Shown here: piece after piece, positions 6,218 to 11,873 of the stretch
Layout of the letters: each line of letters begins with the position of its first letter
Numbering within the stretch: the stretch's first letter is position 1
NCBI GenBank assembly: GCA_023253415.1
Contig: JALRGK010000251.1
Span: forward strand, 1 to 11,873
DNA length: 11,873 bases
Direction of reading: 5' to 3'
DNA from: Rhodocyclaceae bacterium
GTDB taxonomy: Bacteria; Pseudomonadota; Gammaproteobacteria; Burkholderiales; Rhodocyclaceae
Notes under the pieces: model-generated
The model's database searches: none
What the model saw: only the letters and a program-made list of their open reading frames with translations
What the model was told of the DNA's origin: nothing
Translations under genes and position numbers: made by a program

Positions 6218-7591
6218 CTACAGTGACGCTGCCGTGGGGATTTCGACCGTCACGGCCAATCCGCGGCGCTCAGGACCATCAGCAAGCGTTAGCGTTGCCT
6301 GGTGTAATTCGGCAATGCGCAATGCAATTGAGAGTCCCAAGCCTGACCCTGGTGCGTCTGAATGCCCTGCTAACCGCGTAAACCGCCCCAGCACACGATC
6401 ACGTTCGTGAACCGGGATACCCGGCCCCTGATCCGTCACCTGAAGCGTCACACCTTTATGCTGCAGGCGTATCGTGACTGACACGACGGTGGCCGCGGGC
6501 GCATATCGGATCGCGTTATCTACCAGATTGCGGATTAGCACGGCGAGCAGGGTCGGGTCGCCTTTGACCCAGATCGGCGCGCCCTCATTCAGCATGCACT
6601 CAACGTTTTTTTCCAGTGCTTGTGGCGTGAGATCCGCGATCACATCAACCGCAATGCGCCGCAGATCACAGACAACAAAGCCACTCGCTAAACTCACACT
6701 ATCCAGCCGTGCCAACGTTAACAACTGACCCAGAAGATGCGTTGCCCGATCACTGGCCCGAATGACCAATGCAAGCGCATGCTCCCGCTCCATGGTATCG
6801 GTAGCCGCCATGGCGACCTGCGCGTGCGTGCGGATGGCCGCAAGGGGCGTTCGGATTTCATGCGCGGCATCCGCGGTAAAACGACGTTCCTGTTCGATCG
6901 ATGCTGAAACCCGGTGCAACAAGCGATTCGTCTGCTCGATGATCGGATGAAGTTCACTAGGCACCTCACCCAGGTCAATGGGGTCAAGACGCTCAGGAGA
7001 TCGCTGGCCGATAAACATGGCCAGTCGACGCAGCGGCAAAAACCGGTGCCGCATCAGCAACACCAGGCCCATAGCCAACAACGGCAAAGCCACGGCAAGT
7101 GGCGTCAGCAGGTGTTTTGCCAGCTCGGTGCCAATCGCATGCCGTGCTTCCAGCGTTTCTGCCACCAGAATCAGGTGGTGATGACGCGGATCGCGCAAGC
7201 TGTAAACGCGCCAACTTCGGTGATCGATCCGGCGATCAGAAAAACCCTTGATCTGCTCCGTCAGCAGATCGTTCGGGGCACTGGTTGATCGGGCCAGCAA
7301 CTTGCCCTTGTCCGTCCAGATCTGGAACGCTACTTTTCGGGCGTATCGATGCGAGGGCAACTCTTCGGGAATCTCAGCGGAGCCATCACTACTGAGCACC
7401 GCAAGCAGTGCCGCTGTTTGTGCAAGGTGCGCATCAAAAAGTTCATCACCTTCCGAGACTGCCTCCCGCCACGCCACCGCACTCAACCCGATCCAGATCA
7501 CAGCCACCAGGCTGAGCGTACCGCCCAGCAACTGCAGCTGCAGGCTACCGGAACGCCCTTGAGTTTTGTGCCACCAGCGTCTGAGATTCAT
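6218..7591 (-). CDS. Sensor histidine kinase (QseC/TctE-type), partner of the adjacent regulator
   Basis: This is a 457-residue inner-membrane two-component kinase. Membrane segment 1 is at about residues 22-42, a periplasmic sensor region at 43-160, and membrane segment 2 at 161-180. The phosphorylated histidine is H244 in AAHEIRTPL. The ATP-binding domain has the N box (N355, VDNA 357-360), G1 box DQGPGIP (387-393), F404 and G2 box GSGLGL (415-420). All catalytic elements are intact. Between the second membrane segment and H244 a linker of about 60 residues could contain a degenerate HAMP. The periplasmic part is rich in histidine, with H124 and a run H137-H139. The ATG overlaps the regulator's stop as ATGA, so the two are coupled. 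It is the last gene of the cytochrome operon. The signal is unknown; the context suggests redox state or a haem ligand. Confidence 0.95.
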   Translation of the reverse strand: MNLRRWWHKTQGRSGSLQLQLLGGTLSLVAVIWIGLSAVAWREAVSEGDELFDAHLAQTAALLAVLSSDGSAEIPEELPSHRYARKVAFQIWTDKGKLLARSTSAPNDLLTEQIKGFSDRRIDHRSWRVYSLRDPRHHHLILVAETLEARHAIGTELAKHLLTPLAVALPLLAMGLVLLMRHRFLPLRRLAMFIGQRSPERLDPIDLGEVPSELHPIIEQTNRLLHRVSASIEQERRFTADAAHEIRTPLAAIRTHAQVAMAATDTMEREHALALVIRASDRATHLLGQLLTLARLDSVSLASGFVVCDLRRIAVDVIADLTPQALEKNVECMLNEGAPIWVKGDPTLLAVLIRNLVDNAIRYAPAATVVSVTIRLQHKGVTLQVTDQGPGIPVHERDRVLGRFTRLAGHSDAPGSGLGLSIALRIAELHQATLTLADGPERRGLAVTVEIPTAASL

Positions 7592-8244
7592 TTCGGCATC
7601 AGGTAGCCAACACCACGGACCGTCTTGATGACTTCGGTTGCTGTCTTTTTACGCAGATGATGCACATGAACTTCCAGCGCATTCGACTCGACCTCTTCGC
7701 CCCACGGGTAAATTTTCGACTCTAGTTGAGCCCGCGTGAGCACCTTGCCCGCATTGAGCATGAGCTCATGCAAGAGGTCAAACTCTCTCGGCGAAAGTTC
7801 GACGAGTTTCGTGTCGTAACGAACCTCGCGTGATGCTGGGTCCAGCGACAACTGGCCTATCTGAATGATGGGTGCTGCAGCCCCTGCCGCACGGCGAATC
7901 AGCGCACGAAGCCGCGCGGCTAACTCGCCCAGATCGCACGGCTTAATCATGTAGTCATCAGCGCCAGAATCCAGACCGGCAATCACATCCTGCGCGGTAT
8001 CCCGAGCCGTCAGCACCAGGACAGGCATTTTTTGCTCACTGGCACGTACTCGACGCAGCACTTCAATGCCATCCATGCGGGGCAAACCAAGGTCAAGCAC
8101 GACGGCATTGAACGATTCGTGCGCCAGCGTTTGCCAAGCGGCTTCGCCATCTCTAACCCATTCCGGATGAAACCCGGCTTGGCGTAAACCAACCTGCAAG
8201 CCTTCGCCCAGCATTGGATCATCTTCAACTATCAGAATGCGCAT
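7588..8244 (-). CDS. OmpR/PhoB-type response regulator (QseB-like)
   Basis: This is a 218-residue DNA-binding regulator. The receiver domain (1-115) has the acidic pair D8/D9, the phosphoacceptor D51 in VVLDLGLP, T79 and K101, all as expected. The C-terminal winged helix (about 128-216) contains ELSPREFDLL and the recognition region ending in HVHHLRKK and VRGVGYLM. It resembles QseB, TctD and PmrA. It follows the cytochrome b gene by 25 bases, with a good GGAAAGG six bases before ATG 8242-8244, so it is probably read from the SHP promoter as well. This could give positive or negative feedback on the cytochrome genes. There is no strong separate promoter in the 25-base gap. Confidence 0.96.
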   Translation of the reverse strand: MRILIVEDDPMLGEGLQVGLRQAGFHPEWVRDGEAAWQTLAHESFNAVVLDLGLPRMDGIEVLRRVRASEQKMPVLVLTARDTAQDVIAGLDSGADDYMIKPCDLGELAARLRALIRRAAGAAAPIIQIGQLSLDPASREVRYDTKLVELSPREFDLLHELMLNAGKVLTRAQLESKIYPWGEEVESNALEVHVHHLRKKTATEVIKTVRGVGYLMPK

Positions 8245-8269
8245 ATCAAACCTTTCCGTTGTGCGCCGA

Positions 8270-8941
8270 CTAGGGCAACAACCATGGCATATGCCCGGTC
8301 AGCAGCCCCCAAATGAAAAAAAGCATGCCCGTGATCAACAGCATACCAATGATCCACTGTGGATAACGAATCGCATCCGTCGGGTGACCCTGTTTGCGGC
8401 CATTGACCATGGCGCGAACGAGATTCTCCCGATGCAGGAAACTAGATACGACCACACCGACCACATGAACCACAATAACGAGCAACAGCAAATTGACGAT
8501 CGCTTCATGCAATTCGCCGATCCAATCACCATAATCGTTAAAGCTCGCCCACCCCGTCAAAACCGTCATCAATCCAAGCATTAGAATGCCGATGATGGCC
8601 CAGGCGCCTGCCGGATTGTGCCCAACGTAATGTGCTGGGTGTCGCGTTAGAAGCGTCCTCAAGTACGCTGCTACCGCTTTCGGCCCACGCACAAAATGAG
8701 TAAATCTCGCATAACGCGTGCCGATCAATCCCCAGAAGATACGGAAGATCAGCAGAAACCCGAAGACATAGCCGGCTGTGACATGCCAGAGTTGCCATCG
8801 TTCAGACTCGCTGGTCACATAGGCCAACATAAAACAGAACACCAACGCCCAGTGGAATACACGCGTAGGCACATCCCAAACCAAGATCGGCGTGCGGTCC
8901 CCGGTAAGCTCAAGATCTGGCGATGTCACATCACTGGCCAT
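8270..8941 (-). CDS. Membrane cytochrome b561 / hydrogenase-type b subunit
   Basis: This 223-residue inner-membrane cytochrome belongs to the group of di-haem b subunits (COG3658 type) that take electrons from, or give them to, the quinone pool. Membrane helices begin near residues 27, 53, 112, 147 and 196. Candidate haem ligands are H30 (VFHWALV), H53 (LWHVTAGY), H145 (GELHEAI) and H159 (VVHVVGV). The GPKAVAAYL and GHNPAGAW motifs between helices 2 and 3 are typical of the family. I place the start at ATG 8939-8941, which overlaps the end of the dihaem cytochrome gene by 11 bases; a longer frame to 9055 would overlap it by 125 bases. The neighbours SHP and DHC match the known three-gene shp-dhc-cytb group, in which this protein is thought to supply electrons to DHC. 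Confidence 0.9.
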   Translation of the reverse strand: MASDVTSPDLELTGDRTPILVWDVPTRVFHWALVFCFMLAYVTSESERWQLWHVTAGYVFGFLLIFRIFWGLIGTRYARFTHFVRGPKAVAAYLRTLLTRHPAHYVGHNPAGAWAIIGILMLGLMTVLTGWASFNDYGDWIGELHEAIVNLLLLVIVVHVVGVVVSSFLHRENLVRAMVNGRKQGHPTDAIRYPQWIIGMLLITGMLFFIWGLLTGHMPWLLP

Positions 8942-9401
8942 GACGCCATCCAACCGGGGTTTTGAGTGTGCTCTCGCTGTAGTTACCGGTAGCAGCCTGG
9001 GTATGGCATTGCGAACAGTCACTGAATTTTTTGCCTTTAGGTGCAACGGTGCCATGTTCTTTTACAAACCATCGGGTCATCGTGATCCGTGCGGTTGGAT
9101 CAGCAGGCGCCAATTTATCCTTCCATCCGGCATTGTTCACGAGGTAGGAAAGAATCGTGCGACTGGCCGGCGCATCCACGCTGGCATCTGTGCCATAGTG
9201 ATGCTTGAGACCGTTAATTTGCGTCTCCCAACCCGCCTGTGTCATTCGCTGAGGCGGATAGGGCACATGGCAACTGCCACATTCCTCCGTGTAATACGCC
9301 GGGTAGGGGCCGTAATCGTGGTCACCCGCCCCGGCCCCACCAATGGCTCCCATCAACACACAGGTCACCAGCGTTGCTGGCAGTTTTTTGTAATATCTCA
9401 T
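8931..9401 (-). CDS. dhc: Dihaem cytochrome c (DHC family)
   Basis: This is a 156-residue periplasmic protein. The N-terminal signal peptide (about 1-26) has YYKK followed by a hydrophobic core ending GAGAG. There are two covalent haem sites: CGSCH (41-45) and CSQCH (129-133). H67 or H68 in GLKHHYGTDAS and other histidines could supply the distal ligands, since both haems of this family are low-spin. In Rhodobacter sphaeroides DHC interacts with SHP and reduces it. A GAGGG nine bases before ATG 9399-9401 overlaps the SHP stop codon region. The intergenic gap to SHP is only 12 bases, so coupling is likely. The gene overlaps the following cytochrome b gene. Its likely role is to carry electrons from the membrane cytochrome to SHP. 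Confidence 0.92.
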   Translation of the reverse strand: MRYYKKLPATLVTCVLMGAIGGAGAGDHDYGPYPAYYTEECGSCHVPYPPQRMTQAGWETQINGLKHHYGTDASVDAPASRTILSYLVNNAGWKDKLAPADPTARITMTRWFVKEHGTVAPKGKKFSDCSQCHTQAATGNYSESTLKTPVGWRHGQ

Positions 9402-9413
9402 GATTCTTGACCC

Positions 9414-9842
9414 TCATTTCACCGAGAGAAGATACGTCAGAAGGTTACCCTTCTCTTCCGGTGTACATTCGCGTTTAAGCACATCGTTGCAGTTACGCTT
9501 AAACCACTTGTTGACCTTGTCGACATCGCTAAATCGCGCCGGGTTAGCATTAGGCGACAACGGCTGAATCACTTTACCGGTTACGGCGTGCTTACCGGTC
9601 TGCATCGGATTATCGGTATGGCAGCTGGAACAACTCCAGTCGCCACCATGGGTTTGTTTGTAAAAACTTTCACCAGATTTTGCCGAGAACCCCTTGAAGC
9701 CCGGATTCTGAACTTTAACTTCCTGCGCATACGTATCCAGAAAACTCTGCGGCGTCGCCGCCGTAGCAGCCTGGCTAATCACCATCAGCAACAGACTGCT
9801 CATGGCGATCGCCGAGGGTTTTATCCCACTTTGCAGAAACAT
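9414..9842 (-). CDS. shp: SHP-type c cytochrome (Sphaeroides haem protein, DUF1924)
   Basis: This is a 142-residue exported monohaem cytochrome. The signal peptide spans about residues 1-28, ending QAATA. The haem is bound at CSSCH (71-75). The C-terminal half carries the SHP signature: RFSDVDKVNKWFKRNCN followed by a CTPEEKGNLL segment. An asparagine in the RNCN motif (N117 or N119) is the probable labile distal ligand, and C118 with C126 can form the conserved disulfide. In R. sphaeroides SHP the Asn ligand leaves on reduction, letting the haem bind O2 or NO. I chose ATG 9840-9842 because GGAG lies eight bases before it; an in-frame start ten codons upstream (9872) has no such site. It is the first gene of the five-gene operon and divergent from the lipocalin. 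Confidence 0.91.
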   Translation of the reverse strand: MFLQSGIKPSAIAMSSLLLMVISQAATAATPQSFLDTYAQEVKVQNPGFKGFSAKSGESFYKQTHGGDWSCSSCHTDNPMQTGKHAVTGKVIQPLSPNANPARFSDVDKVNKWFKRNCNDVLKRECTPEEKGNLLTYLLSVK

Positions 9843-9876
9843 GATGTGCACTCCATAATGATCTGAACGCATTTTG

Positions 9877-9893
9877 CCGTAAGGATATTACGG
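9877..9893. promoter_or_regulatory. Small dyad in the shp-lipocalin intergenic region
   Basis: CCGTAA and TTACGG form a perfect 6-bp inverted repeat with a 5-base spacer (GGATA), about 35 bases upstream of the shp start. It could be an operator or a leader hairpin. A TAATAT on the - strand inside it is a weak -10 candidate for shp. The 94-base intergenic region must hold the control sites of both divergent genes. Two TTAA-type elements (9898-9902 CTTAA, 9914-9919 CTTTAA) lie next to it, but their spacing does not match a standard QseB or PmrA box. Confidence 0.35.
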
Positions 9894-9936
9894 ACCGCTT
9901 AAATCGCCATGGTCTTTAAAGGGATATTGGTCAACC

Positions 9937-10503
9937 ATGAATCACCAACATCGATTAACCCGTTTATTGCTGACAGTCGCTAGTATTTTTCTGATCGGGG
10001 TAACGCCGCTGCAATCCCGTGCCGATGCGACGTTGCCAACGGTGGCATCGGTTGATCTTCAACGCTATGCCGGTCAGTGGTTCGAAATTGCACGACTGCC
10101 AATGTGGTTCGAACGCAACTGCGTTGGCGACATCTCGGCCACTTATAGCGTCCGTGATGATCCGCGTATCAGCGTCTTGAACCAGTGCCGTACGAAAGAC
10201 GGTGTCATATCTGCCAACGGTGTTGCAGAAGTCCCTGATCCGATGCATCCGGGTCAGCTGCGCGTCCGGTTCGCGCCCGCTTGGCTCAGTTGGCTTCCGC
10301 TAGTCTGGGGTGATTACTGGATTCTGGCGCTCGACCCGCAATACCGCTGGGTGATGGTCGGTGCCCCCAGCCGCGAGTATCTCTGGATCCTGTCACGCAC
10401 GCCCTCGCTGGAGCAACAGCAAATCGATGCGCTGAAACACCAGGCCCAAACGCTCGGGTTTGACGTCCATAAAATGATCGACGTTCGCAACGACTCGCCT
10501 TGA
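9937..10503 (+). CDS. blc: Bacterial lipocalin (Blc family), periplasmic form
   Basis: The 188-residue product is a Blc-type lipocalin, an eight-stranded barrel that binds fatty acids or lysophospholipids and helps maintain the cell envelope under stress. The N-terminal signal has RLTR followed by a hydrophobic core, with likely cleavage near SRADA. The lipocalin signature YAGQWFEIARLP follows (about residues 44-55). The family's second block, VMVGAPSREYLWILSRTP, is near 139-156. Unlike E. coli Blc, the signal region contains no cysteine, so there is no lipobox and the protein should be soluble in the periplasm. Two mature cysteines (ERNC and NQC) may pair. The ATG at 9937 has only a weak ribosome binding site. 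It is divergent from shp, and its stop is three bases from the stop of the photolyase gene. Confidence 0.93.
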   Translation: MNHQHRLTRLLLTVASIFLIGVTPLQSRADATLPTVASVDLQRYAGQWFEIARLPMWFERNCVGDISATYSVRDDPRISVLNQCRTKDGVISANGVAEVPDPMHPGQLRVRFAPAWLSWLPLVWGDYWILALDPQYRWVMVGAPSREYLWILSRTPSLEQQQIDALKHQAQTLGFDVHKMIDVRNDSP

Positions 10504-10506
10504 GGC

Positions 10507-11873
10507 CTACAGCGATTCGAGTTGCTCGAGACGGGTGGCAGCCCACGCTTGTATCGCGTCTCGATCTGCTTCGGACATCCGATCCAGGTTTTTATACGCC
10601 ATCGCCATGCGCGGATTTTTACGTAACAGCGCCGCATGACGCATCAGAAAATCCCAGTACAACGTCGTAAACGGGCAGGCTTGCGGGCCAGTTTTCACGT
10701 CCGGTCGATAAACGCAACCTTTGCAGTAATTGCTCATGCGTTTGATGTAGGCACCCGATGCGACATAGGGTTTGCTTGTCATACGCCCACCCATTGCAAA
10801 CAGGGCCATGCCTAGTGTGTTGGGTTCTTCGACCCAGGCAATCGCGTCCACATAAACTGCCAGATACCAGTCAGCGACCTCTCTGGGTGCCAACCCCGCC
10901 AACAGTGCAAAGTTGCCGGTCACCATGAGTCGCTGAATATGGTGTGCATAACCGGTCGAAAGTGTTTGACGGATGGCGTCTCTCAAACATGACGCCTGCG
11001 TATCACCGGACCAGTACCAATTTGGCAGCGCGCGTTGCGCATTGAGCGCATTGAAGTCGGGCCATTGTTCGGCGTAACGCCAGTAAATGCCTCGGACAAA
11101 TTCGCGCCACCCCAGAATCTGGCGAACAAAGCCTTCCACGGCGGGTAATGGTGCGAGCCCATCGAAATAAGCCGCTTCAGCGCGCTCAAGCACAACCCGC
11201 GGATCCAGCAGCTTCAGATTCAGCGCTGCGGAAAGCAGCGAATGCCAGAGAAACGGCTCACCTTGCCACATAGCGTCCTGCCACTGACCAAAACCAGGCA
11301 GTCGATGGGCCACAAAATCATCCAGTGCCTGCATGGCCTGTTCTGGTGTAACTGGCCAATTGAAGTCCGATAACGAACCCGGATGCGCGCCAAAGACGCG
11401 CTCGACATCCGCGCAGACGTCTTGTGTCATCGCATCTACTTCAAACGTGAGCGCTTGAGGAATGGGGGGCGGCCCCGAGGCACCAAAGCCCGAGCGATTT
11501 TCGGCGTCAAAATTCCACTGGCCACCCACCGGCTGACCATCTTGCATGAGATACCCGGTTCGTTTACGCATCCAGCGGTAAAAGAATTCCATGCGCAAGC
11601 TATCCCGACCCGCTTTATCGCTGGTTGTTGCCCACGTCTGAAAATCATCTACAGAACACAAAAAGTGCGGATCCGGGCGTTGCTCGAAGCGACGTTGTAG
11701 CTGGTGTGCACACTGCTGCAAGTCATCCGCAACGCGCACATCCCCTGGCTCCAGAATGCAGAGCGTATCGATCTCAGGATGAGCCTTTACAAAGAGACGC
11801 ACTGCCTCGGATAAAGAGGGCGCCGCATGCGTTCCAATGCGCCAATAGTTAATAACACGGCCAGCCGCTTGAT
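10507..11873 (-). CDS. phrB: Iron-sulfur (6-4) photolyase / prokaryotic cryptochrome (FeS-BCP), N-terminus cut by window edge
   Basis: The frame stays open to the right edge, so the true start is outside. A GTG at 11800-11802 is internal: upstream codons continue in frame with sense. About 455 residues are visible of roughly 510. The protein is a FAD-dependent light-driven DNA repair enzyme or photoreceptor of the FeS-BCP class. Counting from the GTG, cysteines C272, C360, C363 and C376 have spacings 88, 3 and 13, identical to the four 4Fe-4S ligands of Agrobacterium PhrB. The paired histidines H287-H288 in GYAHHIQRLM lie 15 residues after the first cysteine, again as in PhrB, where they act at the 6-4 lesion. 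The GGRMTSKPYVASGAYIKRMS segment before C360 is strongly conserved in the class. It converges on the lipocalin. Confidence 0.93.
   Translation of the reverse strand, partial: QAAGRVINYWRIGTHAAPSLSEAVRLFVKAHPEIDTLCILEPGDVRVADDLQQCAHQLQRRFEQRPDPHFLCSVDDFQTWATTSDKAGRDSLRMEFFYRWMRKRTGYLMQDGQPVGGQWNFDAENRSGFGASGPPPIPQALTFEVDAMTQDVCADVERVFGAHPGSLSDFNWPVTPEQAMQALDDFVAHRLPGFGQWQDAMWQGEPFLWHSLLSAALNLKLLDPRVVLERAEAAYFDGLAPLPAVEGFVRQILGWREFVRGIYWRYAEQWPDFNALNAQRALPNWYWSGDTQASCLRDAIRQTLSTGYAHHIQRLMVTGNFALLAGLAPREVADWYLAVYVDAIAWVEEPNTLGMALFAMGGRMTSKPYVASGAYIKRMSNYCKGCVYRPDVKTGPQACPFTTLYWDFLMRHAALLRKNPRMAMAYKNLDRMSEADRDAIQAWAATRLEQLESL

Noticed and set aside
8270..9055. Longer form of the cytochrome b starting at 9055
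   Set aside because: The added 38 residues overlap the haem-binding end of the dihaem cytochrome gene by 125 bases and do not resemble the family.
8892..9410. + strand open frame opposite the dihaem cytochrome gene
   Set aside because: It covers a gene with two CxxCH motifs and an export signal, and has no supporting features of its own.
9898..9919. QseB or PmrA box formed by CTTAA and CTTTAA
   Set aside because: The repeats start 16 bases apart rather than about 11 and one is imperfect, so a named box cannot be claimed.
10507..11802. Complete photolyase starting at GTG 11802
   Set aside because: The frame stays open to the edge with sense codons, and the family is about 510 residues long, so the gene is cut by the window.

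Overview
This window carries housekeeping genes on its left and an accessory redox and stress region on its right. The base composition is moderately GC-rich, and protein similarity points to a gammaproteobacterium. The block rdgB-hemW facing trmB-thiG-thiS is an arrangement I associate with Gammaproteobacteria such as Pseudomonas. The species cannot be named from the sequence. There are no insertion sequences, CRISPR arrays or phage genes.

Left part (1-3726). The 3' end of rdgB (ITP/XTP pyrophosphatase) is followed at once by hemW (radical-SAM haem chaperone) on the + strand. Facing them on the - strand is a tight cluster, thiS-thiG-unknown secreted protein-trmB: the sulfur carrier and thiazole synthase of thiamine synthesis, a small exported protein of unknown function, and the tRNA m7G46 methyltransferase. 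hemW ends in a terminator-like hairpin that lies inside its last codons.

Middle part (3727-6206). A 503-residue acetyl-CoA hydrolase/transferase family protein, probably a succinyl-CoA:acetate CoA-transferase, lies on the - strand. Upstream of it is a tRNA-Gly (anticodon CCC, CCA encoded). A perfect 15-bp inverted repeat then separates the tRNA promoter from an orphan integral membrane protein resembling the MASE1 sensory domain. This hairpin contains the likely ribosome binding site of the membrane protein gene.

Right part (6218-9842). Five - strand genes form one apparent operon, in transcription order: SHP (Sphaeroides haem protein-type c cytochrome, DUF1924), DHC (dihaem cytochrome c), a membrane cytochrome b561-type protein, an OmpR-type response regulator, and a QseC/TctE-type sensor kinase. 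The cytochromes suggest a quinol-to-periplasm electron path ending on a haem that can bind small ligands (O2 or NO in the characterised homologue). The built-in two-component system suggests self-regulation. This is the most interesting system here; its physiological role is poorly understood in any organism.

Right end (9937-11873). Divergent from SHP is a periplasmic Blc-type lipocalin that lacks the usual lipobox cysteine. Convergent with it, and running off the right edge, is an iron-sulfur photolyase of the FeS-BCP / prokaryotic (6-4) class, with all four cluster cysteines in the spacing of Agrobacterium PhrB.
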